A stretch of 9,690 nt of DNA from positions 1 through 9,690 of the forward strand of contig LXTG01000055.1 of the NCBI GenBank assembly GCA_001643535.1, read 5' to 3'. Of this stretch, positions 1-5,962 are shown in pieces. Under the pieces are notes generated by a model, which did not search any database, was not told the DNA's origin, and saw only the letters and a list, made by a program, of their open reading frames with translations. Both the position numbers and the translations under genes were made by a program. Source of the stretch: a candidate division NC10 bacterium SPGG6 (GTDB lineage Bacteria > Methylomirabilota > Methylomirabilia > Methylomirabilales > CSP1-5). Positions within the stretch are counted from its first letter, which is position 1. The number at the start of each line of letters is the position of its first letter.

Positions 1-60
1 ACCCATGGAAATTATCGGATGGGTGGAAAGGCGGCAATCCGTCAGATTATGAGGCGACTA

Positions 61-170
61 AAACTATAAGATCATTTCGAGGAAATGCGAGTTAACGTAT
101 TGATATAAAATTACTTATTTATCTTCAAAATTGGGATTGATGGTCAGACATTGGTAATTTTATATTTGGT
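61..170. other. AT-rich non-coding block with 12-bp inverted repeat
   Basis: Only 30 of 110 bases are G or C, against a clearly GC-rich remainder. ATATAAAATTAC (103-114) recurs as its exact reverse complement at 154-165, separated by 39 bases. No gene is supportable in 1-294; the first 60-95 bases are open in all three plus frames and could be the end of a gene outside the window, but nothing there is recognisable. The inverted repeat could be a terminator between converging genes, a small inserted element or an AT-rich protein-binding site. Confidence 0.55.
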
Positions 171-268
171 CCCCTCCCCCGCCGTAGCGCCTCGGTGAGG
201 CAGTCAAAACAAGTTTACAGAGGGCGGATCGCTTGGCTCCCGGTCGCGCAATTCCCGGACCTTCGAGG

Positions 269-293
269 CCTCGGTCCTCCCGGTTGGCCGAGG
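269..293 (-). terminator. Possible hairpin terminator after adh
   Basis: CCTCGG (269-274) pairs with CCGAGG (288-293) around a 13-base loop, immediately after the adh stop. There is no T-run on the minus strand, so this is only a candidate. Confidence 0.3.
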
Positions 294-294
294 G

Positions 295-1293
295 TCAGGG
301 GATTTCCAACACTGCGGCACCGCGGAGCTGAGCCGCCTTGAGGAGCTGCAGAGCGCGGTTGGCCTCGCGCAGCGGAAAAATCTCCACTGCCGTCCGAACC
401 GGAACCTCGGCGGAGAGCCGCAACAGGTCTTCGGCGTCCTGACGGGTGAAGTTCGTGACACTGCGAATGGTCCGCTCGTGATAAAGCCGCGTGTAGTCCA
501 GCGGGGGGATCGGACTCAAATGAATGGCGTTGATGGCGAGGGTGCCCCCCTTGCGCAGCGTCCGTAAGACCTCGGGCACAAGCGCGCCGACTGGAGCGAA
601 GAGGATGGCGCTATCGAGGGGATGAGGTGGGGTCTCTTCGGCCCTCCCCGCCCAGATGGCCCCCAGGTCCCGGGCCAAGCGCTGGTGGGCTTCCCCGCGG
701 GTAAAGACGGATACCTCGCAGCCCCAATGGCGGGCGACCTGAATGACGATGTGGGCCGATGCCCCGAATCCATATAGGCCTAAGCGCTGGCCTGGCTTGA
801 TCTCGCTCAGGCGGAGGGAGCGGTAGCCAATGATGCCAGCACACAGGAGGGGGGCGGCCTCTGGATCGCTGAAGACATCGGGAATCGGATAGGCAAAAGC
901 CTCATCTATAACCGCATATTGGGCGTACCCGCCGTCGGCTTGGTATCCGGTAAATCTCGCCTCGTCGCAGAGGTTCTCCCTGCTCGCCCGACAGTACTGG
1001 CAACGGCGACAGGTCCAATTCAGCCAGGCAACCCCGAGCCGATCGCCCAGGCGATAGCGGTGGACATTGGGGCCGACCGCCTCCGCGGTCCCCACGATCT
1101 GGTGACCAGGGATGACCGGTGTCTTGCGCGGAGGAAGGTCCCCCTCCACGATGTGGAGGTCCGTTCGGCACACGCCACAGTGAGTCACCCGGATACGGAT
1201 CTGCCCGGCTCCGGGTTCAGGCACCGGGACCTCGGCCTCCCTGAGTGGCGCGATCGGAATTGGTGCTGGATGGTCTAAAAGCATTGCCCGCAT
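295..1293 (-). CDS. Zinc-dependent alcohol dehydrogenase family protein
   Basis: This is a medium-chain dehydrogenase/reductase with two zinc sites, expected to interconvert an alcohol and an aldehyde or ketone with NAD(P). Its 332 residues fit the family. Catalytic zinc ligands are Cys39 (in HCGVCRTDLH), His64 (in PGHQIVG) and, by position, Cys151. The structural zinc cysteines are 95, 98, 101 and 109, in the usual Cx2Cx2Cx7C spacing. The Rossmann loop is LYGFGASAH (173-181). The glutamate that often follows the catalytic His is Gln65 here, a variant I associate with a particular bacterial subgroup, so it need not mean loss of activity. The substrate cannot be told. The ATG is preceded by GAGGGG (1302-1307), 8 nt away, at the edge of an intergenic repeat that resembles the one before truA. 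It is the last gene in this direction; a GC hairpin follows the stop. Confidence 0.93.
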   Translation of the reverse strand: MRAMLLDHPAPIPIAPLREAEVPVPEPGAGQIRIRVTHCGVCRTDLHIVEGDLPPRKTPVIPGHQIVGTAEAVGPNVHRYRLGDRLGVAWLNWTCRRCQYCRASRENLCDEARFTGYQADGGYAQYAVIDEAFAYPIPDVFSDPEAAPLLCAGIIGYRSLRLSEIKPGQRLGLYGFGASAHIVIQVARHWGCEVSVFTRGEAHQRLARDLGAIWAGRAEETPPHPLDSAILFAPVGALVPEVLRTLRKGGTLAINAIHLSPIPPLDYTRLYHERTIRSVTNFTRQDAEDLLRLSAEVPVRTAVEIFPLREANRALQLLKAAQLRGAAVLEIP

Positions 1294-1298
1294 GCCTA

Positions 1299-1418
1299 GT
1301 ACCCCTCGAACTACTGAGCGATGACCGTTGGGAGTGATTCATGGTTGAAGGATGGGAATGAAGGCTTTTCCCTAAACCATGAACTCAGAACCATGAACCG
1401 GCTGATCGGTCGTCGGTC
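1299..1418 (-). repeat. Intergenic heptad repeat element, copy A (upstream of adh)
   Basis: This copy holds, going away from adh: the adh ribosome site region (1299-1337, 34 of 39 bases identical to 2520-2558), a partial left arm with units ATTCATG and GTTGAAG (1337-1350), a short spacer with a CTTTTC run, then three CATGAAC-type units (1378-1398), and two RTCGGTC units (1405-1418). The CATGAAC units are the reverse complement of the left-arm unit, so the transcript could fold into an imperfect hairpin. All units are 7 bp. Compared with copy B the left arm is shorter and degenerate. Confidence 0.8.
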
Positions 1419-1496
1419 CCCCCGATGGTTTCCCGGGCATCGCATCGGTTTGTCGGAACAATGATCGTTCGCCCGAGCGCCAGAACACTTCTTACA

Positions 1497-1766
1497 TTAA
1501 AGGGGAATCCGCTGTTGACGGCAGAAGTTGGTGAGCAGGAGGATAGCCTGATTCAAGCGCTGCATGCGGAGGTTTTTCTTTCGAGTACCCTCGGCGTCCC
1601 CCGCCGGAGGCACCTCTCCCCGGGCATCTCGGAGGACCTGTTGGAGACTCGTGTTGATGACCTTCAGATCAGTAGACGTATACTTCTTGAGGACTCCAGG
1701 ATTAAGTGATCGAAAGCCGTCTCCAATTTCTCGGGCCATGACTAATGGGTTCCCAGTGATGGCCAC
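1497..1766 (-). CDS. Small basic protein of unknown function, downstream of truA
   Basis: I do not recognise this 89-residue protein. It starts at a GTG with a strong GGGGGAG (1773-1779) 6 nt upstream, 16 nt after the truA stop, and ends in TAA. Both the ribosome site and the close spacing favour a real gene cotranscribed with truA. The sequence looks protein-like: an N-terminal part (LVMAREIGDGFRSLNPGVL, 8-26), a predicted helical stretch DLKVINTSLQQVLRDAR (33-49), a short flexible linker with PPAGDAEG around 53-60, and a basic helix RKKNLRMQRLNQAILLLTNF (62-81). There is no signal peptide, membrane segment or cysteine pair (one Cys, 82). The positive charge of the last helix would allow nucleic acid or ribosome contact, but that is only a guess. 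An overlapping plus-strand reading frame is less convincing because it lacks comparable start context. Confidence 0.72.
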   Translation of the reverse strand: MAITGNPLVMAREIGDGFRSLNPGVLKKYTSTDLKVINTSLQQVLRDARGEVPPAGDAEGTRKKNLRMQRLNQAILLLTNFCRQQRIPL

Positions 1767-1782
1767 GTGTGTCTCCCCCTTT

Positions 1783-2517
1783 TCAGTAGCTCACGTGCAT
1801 GAGACACAAGCCGTGAGGGGGCGCCGTCCGACCGGCGCCCTGTCGGTCCTTGGAGCGGAGGATCCGCTGAAAGTCGTCAGGGGTCAGCTTCCCCCTCCCG
1901 ACATCGAGGAGCGTCCCCACGATGATCCGGATCATGTGCTTCAAGAAGCCGCTCCCTGTCATGACAAGATGGAGGTGGTTTGCCTCGCTCCCAAAGCGCG
2001 CCTCGTACACTCGGCGGACCGGATTACGAAGGTTGTCGTTGGCCGCACGGAAAGCGGAGAAATCATGCTCGCCAATGAGGTATGCCGCCCCCTCGGCCAT
2101 TTCGGCCAGGGCTAACGAGTCGGAGATATGGAGGACCCAGTGTCGCTCGAGGGCAGAGGGGTGAGGGGTATTCAGGATGGTGTAGCGATAGGTTTTGTGC
2201 CTGGCTGAGCGACGGGCGTCAAAGTCCTCGGGAGCGGGCTCAACACGTTGCACCACGATGTCAGACGGGAGCAAGCCGTTGAGAGCCCGCCGCCATGCGT
2301 CGGGGGCGAGATCCTTTTTCGTCCAGAAGTTTGCCACCTGCCCCATGGCGTGGACACCCGCATCGGTTCGCCCTGCGCCGGTGACCCGCACCTCGTCACC
2401 CGAAATCCGTTTTACCGTCTCATCAAAAACGCCCTGAATGGTCGGCAGGCCCGGCTGGACCTGCCAGCCATGATAGGCCGTCCCATCGTATTCCATGGTG
2501 AGCTTGAGATTCTGCAC
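1783..2517 (-). CDS. truA: tRNA pseudouridine(38-40) synthase TruA
   Basis: TruA converts uridines 38-40 in the anticodon stem-loop of many tRNAs to pseudouridine. The 244-residue product is of normal length. It begins with LTMEYDGTAYHGWQVQP and carries GAGRTDAGVHA at 47-57, with catalytic Asp52. FDARRSARHKTYRY (99-112) includes Tyr110, equivalent to the tyrosine that stacks under the target base in the family. FLKHMIR (191-197) and GRTAPPHGL (229-237) complete the known conserved blocks. The start is GTG rather than ATG, with GGAGGGG (2523-2529) close upstream. That ribosome site lies inside an intergenic repeat shared with the adh upstream region. The stop is followed only 16 nt later by the start of a small unrecognised gene, so the two are likely cotranscribed. 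Confidence 0.96.
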   Translation of the reverse strand: MQNLKLTMEYDGTAYHGWQVQPGLPTIQGVFDETVKRISGDEVRVTGAGRTDAGVHAMGQVANFWTKKDLAPDAWRRALNGLLPSDIVVQRVEPAPEDFDARRSARHKTYRYTILNTPHPSALERHWVLHISDSLALAEMAEGAAYLIGEHDFSAFRAANDNLRNPVRRVYEARFGSEANHLHLVMTGSGFLKHMIRIIVGTLLDVGRGKLTPDDFQRILRSKDRQGAGRTAPPHGLCLMHVSY

Positions 2518-2519
2518 CA

Positions 2520-2673
2520 GTGCCCCTCCAACTACTGAGCGATAATCGTTGGGAGTGGTTCAGGGTTGATGGTTCGTGGTTCATGGTAGGGGCATGGGAA
2601 TTGGCGTTTTTCCCTCAACCATGAACTCTGAACCATGAACCGGTGATCGGTCGTCGGTCATCGGTCGTCGGTC
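2520..2673 (-). repeat. Intergenic heptad repeat element, copy B (upstream of truA)
   Basis: This is the most complete copy. The truA ribosome site region (2520-2558) is followed by four GTTCANG-like units (2558-2585), a 27-base spacer with a run of five T, a CCTCAAC unit and three CATGAAC/TCTGAAC units (2613-2640), and four RTCGGTC units in exact tandem (a 14-bp block at 2646-2659 repeated at 2660-2673). The two GTTC/GAAC arms pair at about 21 of 28 positions by eye. The element sits between the asd terminator region and the truA start codon. Confidence 0.85.
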
Positions 2674-2686
2674 CACAGTGAGTACA

Positions 2687-2704
2687 AGGGGGGCCTGCCC
2701 CCCT
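2687..2704 (-). terminator. G/C hairpin downstream of asd, possible terminator
   Basis: AGGGGGG and CCCCCCT form a perfect 7-bp stem with a 4-base loop. On the minus strand it is followed by TTGTACT, which is only weakly T-rich, so intrinsic termination is possible but not assured. It lies just beyond the 12-bp inverted repeat, after asd and before truA. Confidence 0.4.
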
Positions 2705-2710
2705 AGCGGA

Positions 2711-2761
2711 AGTGCCGCACCAGAGATACATGTGTTAGTGAGAAACAGTTGGTGCGGCACT
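2711..2761 (-). repeat. Perfect 12-bp inverted repeat with 27-bp loop downstream of asd
   Basis: AGTGCCGCACCA (2711-2722) and its exact reverse complement (2750-2761) bound a 27-base AT-richer centre. It begins 10 nt after the asd stop. It could be a transcription-ending or RNA-stabilising hairpin, or a very small MITE-like element with terminal inverted repeats. No target duplication is obvious at its edges. Confidence 0.7.
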
Positions 2762-2771
2762 AGCCGGCACC

Positions 2772-3788
2772 CTACCTCGTCACTCCCAAGACCAGCTCGG
2801 CGATCTGGATGGCGTTCAGGGCTGCCCCTTTCCGGAGCTGGTCCCCTACCGCCCAAAAATGCAGGCCATGATCACTCGATAGATCCTCCCGCACTCGACC
2901 TACGTAACAGGCATCCTTTCCGACCGCCATGAGCGGCATCGGATAGTGACCACGGGCTGGATCATCCCAGAGTTCAAGACCTGGGAAGAGAGCGAATAGC
3001 CGCCGGGCCTCTCCCACGGTCACCTTCCGCTCCGTCTCTGCGGTCACGGAGACCGAGTGAGCGTACCAGACCGGGACCCGGACCGTAGTTGCGGCAATTT
3101 TTATCGTCGAATCCCCCAGAAGCTTCCGGGTCTCGTGGACCAGTTTCATCTCTTCCTTGGTATAGCCCCCCTCTTCAAAGGCATCCACCTGAGGAATGAG
3201 GTTAAAGGCGATCGGATGCGGAAAGACCTTGGCCTCCGCTTCCTCTCCCCTCGTCCACGCCAGGACCTGTTCCCGGAGTTCTTCGACGGCCTGGGCCCCG
3301 GCACCAGAGACCGCTTGATAGCTCGAGACGATAACTCGCTTGACCGTGGCCGCATCGTGCAGCGGCTTCAAGGCCATGGCGGTAACGATTGTCGTGCAGT
3401 TGGGGTTCGCGATAAGGCCTTTGTGTTGCTTGGCTGCCCCGGCATTGATCTCTGGGACCACAAGGGGGACTTCCGGCTCCATCCGGAATGCAGAGCTGTT
3501 GTCGATCACAAACGCCCCCGCCCTCACCGCCTCGGGAGCAAACGCCTTACTACGGCTTGCGCCGGCAGAGAACAGGGCCAGCTCGATCCCTTGGAAGGAG
3601 CGTTCCGTCAGGCGTTCGACCTTGATCTCTTCTCCCTTGAAGTTTAGGACTTTCTTCTCCGACCTTTCAGAGGCGAGGAGTCGGAGACTGCGCACCGGAA
3701 AGTCCCGCTCCGCGAGGATCGAGAGCATCGTCTGCCCTACCGCCCCTGTGGCCCCAACAATCGCCACACGGTATCCAGTCATGCTCAT
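2772..3788 (-). CDS. asd: Aspartate-semialdehyde dehydrogenase
   Basis: Asd reduces aspartyl phosphate to aspartate semialdehyde with NADPH, the branch point to lysine, diaminopimelate, methionine and threonine. The protein is 338 residues, normal for the bacterial family. The NADP-binding loop GATGAVGQ (12-19) follows the first beta strand. SSYQAVSGAGAQAVEEL (155-171) and the active-site NPNCTT with nucleophile Cys131 are present, as is RVPVWYAHS, placing the catalytic His at 244. Two ATG codons lie two codons apart (3788 and 3782). The first is preferred because GGGAG (3794-3798) lies 5 nt upstream of it. In deltaproteobacteria-like clusters asd follows leuB and precedes truA; here truA is downstream but leuB is missing upstream. 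The 3' flank holds a perfect inverted repeat and a G/C hairpin that may end transcription. The upstream gap is a heptad repeat that abuts the ribosome site. Confidence 0.96.
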   Translation of the reverse strand: MSMTGYRVAIVGATGAVGQTMLSILAERDFPVRSLRLLASERSEKKVLNFKGEEIKVERLTERSFQGIELALFSAGASRSKAFAPEAVRAGAFVIDNSSAFRMEPEVPLVVPEINAGAAKQHKGLIANPNCTTIVTAMALKPLHDAATVKRVIVSSYQAVSGAGAQAVEELREQVLAWTRGEEAEAKVFPHPIAFNLIPQVDAFEEGGYTKEEMKLVHETRKLLGDSTIKIAATTVRVPVWYAHSVSVTAETERKVTVGEARRLFALFPGLELWDDPARGHYPMPLMAVGKDACYVGRVREDLSSDHGLHFWAVGDQLRKGAALNAIQIAELVLGVTR

Positions 3789-3798
3789 GCCTACTCCC

Positions 3799-3856
3799 GT
3801 TCACAGTTCACGGAAGCTTTTTAATATCCATGAACCCTGAACTCTGAACCCTGAAC
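3799..3856 (-). repeat. Intergenic heptad repeat element, copy C (between leuD and asd)
   Basis: Two units (GTTCACA and GTTCACG, 3799-3812) directly abut the asd ribosome site. A 16-base spacer with a GCTTTTTAA core follows, then four units of CATGAAC/YCTGAAC type (3829-3856). It has the same inverted-arm layout and T-rich loop as copies A and B but lacks the RTCGGTC part and the long ribosome-site similarity. It fills most of the 77-bp gap where leuB would be expected. Confidence 0.8.
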
Positions 3857-3865
3857 GAGTTCGGC

Positions 3866-4462
3866 TCAGTACCCGGTGACGTATGGGAGACTCTTCGCGA
3901 CCCGTTCGATCTCCTCACCCGCCTCCAGCAGGACCACCGTGGCATTCCACGTGCCCGTCAACAGCTGATTACGGTGGTCCTCCGGAATCATAGCGGGGAT
4001 GATTCGCTCAGCGACGCGTACCTCTCGATTCTCCACGTCCACCAAGATTTCTCGGTCCGGATGTTGCGCCGTGGATTTCATCAACCACTCGAGGTCCTCG
4101 GCGGCCACGGCGAGACAGGGCATGCCGAGCGCCGTGCAGTTCCCGAAGAAGATCTCTCCGAACGACTCGCCGACGATCCCCCGGATTCCCCAGCGGCGCA
4201 AGGCTTCCGGGGCGTGCTCCCGCGAGGAACCGCACCCGAAGTTCTGGCCGACCAGGAGGACCGTGGCGCCGCGGTACAGGCCGTGGTTGAAGGGATGATC
4301 CGGTACCTGGAGGCGGTCGTCCTCGAAGACGTGCTCCTCGAGGCCCTCGAACGTCACGGTTTTTAGGAACCGGGCGGGGATGATCCGGTCGGTGTCGATG
4401 TCGGTGCCGGGCAGGGGGATACCGCGGCCGACGACCTGCCGTCGAATGGCGTCGTGACTCAT
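3866..4462 (-). CDS. leuD: 3-isopropylmalate dehydratase, small subunit
   Basis: LeuD is the swivel subunit that completes the isopropylmalate isomerase with LeuC. The chosen product is 198 residues, close to the 201 of E. coli LeuD. It opens with a conserved GRGIPLPGTDIDTDRIIPARFLK segment (12-34) and carries NFGCGSSREHAPEAL at 74-88, the swivel-domain signature with the substrate-contacting serine and arginine. The frame is open 45 codons further upstream, but that extension overlaps leuC, is glycine- and arginine-rich and has no family likeness. The ATG at 4462 overlaps the leuC stop in an ATGA and has GGAAGG 7 nt upstream (4470-4475), so it is clearly the start. Downstream there is no leuB, only a 77-bp gap with a heptad repeat before asd. 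Confidence 0.96.
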   Translation of the reverse strand: MSHDAIRRQVVGRGIPLPGTDIDTDRIIPARFLKTVTFEGLEEHVFEDDRLQVPDHPFNHGLYRGATVLLVGQNFGCGSSREHAPEALRRWGIRGIVGESFGEIFFGNCTALGMPCLAVAAEDLEWLMKSTAQHPDREILVDVENREVRVAERIIPAMIPEDHRNQLLTGTWNATVVLLEAGEEIERVAKSLPYVTGY

Positions 4463-5862
4463 CGCAGTACCTTCCGCACGTCGGTGACCTCCCCCGCAAT
4501 AGCCGCCGCGGCCACCATCGCCGGGCTCATGAGCAGTGTCCGTCCTGTAGGGGAACCCTGCCGCCCCTTGAAATTCCGGTTGCTGGAAGAGGCACAAACC
4601 TCCCGGCCCTTCAACTTATCTTCGTTCATCCCCAAACAGAGGGAGCAGCCAGCGTTACGCCACGCGAATCCGGCCTTTTCGAAGATCTCGTGGAGCCCTT
4701 CGGCCTCGGCCGCCTTGGCCACCGCCTGTGATCCTGGAACCACGAGCGCGCGCACCCCCTTCGCGACCTTCCGTCCACGCGCGACCTCGGCGGCGGCCCG
4801 AAGGTCAGAGAGCCGTGCATTAGTGCAGGAGCCAATGAAGGCCACGTCGATGCGGGTCCCGCCGATGCGCTGCCCAGGCTCGAAGGACATGAACGCCAGC
4901 GCTTCGGCCCACGCGGTGCGTTCTGTCTCGGGGGCGTCGGCCGGATCCGGGATTCGCTCGTTCACCTCTACGGATTGGCCCGGATTGATCCCCCACGTCA
5001 CCACGGGCTGGATCGACCCGCCGTCCAGGATGACCACGTCGTCGAAGCTGGCGCCCGATTCCGTCCTCATACTCTTCCAACAGGCTACCGCGCGATCAAA
5101 GGCCTCACCCTGCGGTGCGAAGGGGCGGCCCCTGAGGTAATTGAACGTCGTCGCGTCGGGATTTACGTAGCCCAAGCGAGCACCTCCCTCAATGCTCATG
5201 TTACAAATGGTCAGGCGCTCCTCCATCGACATCGCCTCAACCACCGGTCCGGCGTACTCGTACGCATAGCCCGCGCCCCCCTTGACCCCTAGCCGCTGGA
5301 TGATCGCCAGGATCACGTCCTTGGCGTATACGCCGCGGGTGAGCCTGCCCTCTACCCGGATCTGACGGATCTTCGGCTTGGCTAGCGCCAGGCACTGCGT
5401 CGCCAGGACGTCCCGCACCTGGCTGGTACCAATGCCGAAGGCTAACGCCCCGAGAGCCCCGTGGGTGGAGGTGTGGCTGTCGCCACAGGCAATGGTTATT
5501 CCCGGCTGGGTCAAGCCCAGTTCCGGCCCAATGACGTGGACGATGCCCTGCCAGCCGCTGTCCAGGTCGAAAAAGTGGATACCGAACTCCTTGCAGCTCC
5601 TCACGAGGTGGACGGTCATCTCCTCGGCCAAGACATCGCCAAAGGGACGAAGCTGGGAGGCGGTGGGAACGATATGGTCGATGGTGGCGAAGGTCCTTTC
5701 CGGAAAGCGGACCTTGAGATTCGCCTCCCGGATCATCTGGAAGGCCTGCGGGCTCGTCACTTCGTGGATCAAGTGCAGACTGATAAAGAGCTGCGTCTGT
5801 CCGGAAGGGAGCATCCGGACCGTATGCGCACGCCAGACTTTGTCGAGGAGTGTCTCAGCCAT
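4459..5862 (-). CDS. leuC: 3-isopropylmalate dehydratase, large subunit
   Basis: LeuC pairs with LeuD to isomerise 2-isopropylmalate to 3-isopropylmalate through a [4Fe-4S] cluster, the second step of leucine synthesis. The 467-residue length is that of the bacterial LeuC class (the archaeal type is nearer 420). Visible family landmarks are HLIHEVTSPQAF (30-41), DHIVPT (62-67), ACGDSHTSTHGALGALAFGIGT (125-146, aconitase signature) and the cluster ligands Cys346 in FIGSCTNAR and Cys406 and Cys409 in GCSLCLGMN. SSSNRNFKGRQG (425-436) is the substrate-binding stretch near the C-terminus. All three cluster cysteines are intact. The ATG agrees with the conserved family N-terminus (MAETLLDKVWRAH), although the best upstream ribosome site, AGGAG at 5875-5879, lies 12 nt away, longer than usual. 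The stop overlaps the leuD start as ATGA, so the two subunits are probably made in matched amounts. Confidence 0.97.
   Translation of the reverse strand: MAETLLDKVWRAHTVRMLPSGQTQLFISLHLIHEVTSPQAFQMIREANLKVRFPERTFATIDHIVPTASQLRPFGDVLAEEMTVHLVRSCKEFGIHFFDLDSGWQGIVHVIGPELGLTQPGITIACGDSHTSTHGALGALAFGIGTSQVRDVLATQCLALAKPKIRQIRVEGRLTRGVYAKDVILAIIQRLGVKGGAGYAYEYAGPVVEAMSMEERLTICNMSIEGGARLGYVNPDATTFNYLRGRPFAPQGEAFDRAVACWKSMRTESGASFDDVVILDGGSIQPVVTWGINPGQSVEVNERIPDPADAPETERTAWAEALAFMSFEPGQRIGGTRIDVAFIGSCTNARLSDLRAAAEVARGRKVAKGVRALVVPGSQAVAKAAEAEGLHEIFEKAGFAWRNAGCSLCLGMNEDKLKGREVCASSSNRNFKGRQGSPTGRTLLMSPAMVAAAAIAGEVTDVRKVLR
4470..4475 (-). promoter_or_regulatory. Ribosome binding site that fixes the leuD start
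   Basis: GGAAGG inside the leuC 3' end, 7 nt before the ATG at 4462. Together with the ATGA overlap it rules out the 45-codon upstream extension of the leuD frame. Confidence 0.75.
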
Positions 5863-5874
5863 CGTAGCGTTATT

Positions 5875-5879
5875 CTCCT
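5875..5879 (-). promoter_or_regulatory. Unusually spaced leuC ribosome binding site
   Basis: AGGAG lies 12 nt before the leuC ATG, further than the usual 5-9. No better purine-rich site is closer. The family N-terminus supports the ATG, so leuC may depend on a weak or folded initiation region. Confidence 0.45.
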
Positions 5880-5962
5880 AGATCGGCCATATGCCTTAAT
5901 GAGATCTTGGCCTCGGGACTTCCCATCCTTCCGTCGTCTGTCAGTTGGCAACGGCGTTCCTA

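Noticed and set aside
1..95. End of a plus-strand gene entering from the left
   Set aside because: Frames 1 and 3 both run open to stops at 67 and 93, frame 2 to an earlier one. With so few codons and no recognisable motif none can be preferred.
295..1293. Inactive dehydrogenase because of Gln65 after the catalytic His
   Set aside because: All zinc-ligand cysteines and the Rossmann loop are intact, and this substitution is seen in a bacterial subgroup of the family, so activity is expected.
1564..2115. Plus-strand frame of 183 codons opposite truA and the small gene
   Set aside because: Spans two better supported genes and their junction, with no domain and no sensible neighbour on that strand.
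2646..2673. CRISPR-like array in the tandem repeats before truA
   Set aside because: Units are contiguous 7-bp repeats without spacers, far shorter than CRISPR repeats, and no cas gene is near.
3057..3647. Plus-strand open frame of 196 codons opposite asd
   Set aside because: asd is unmistakable on the other strand; this frame has the composition of a reverse-strand shadow and no recognisable domain.
4463..4597. 45-codon N-terminal extension of the leuD frame
   Set aside because: It overlaps leuC, is Gly/Arg-rich, has no family likeness, and the ATG at 4462 has both a ribosome site and the leuC ATGA overlap.
4454..5140. Plus-strand open frame of 228 codons opposite leuC
   Set aside because: Lies antisense to a complete LeuC with all cluster cysteines; high Ser/Arg/Pro content typical of a GC-rich shadow frame.
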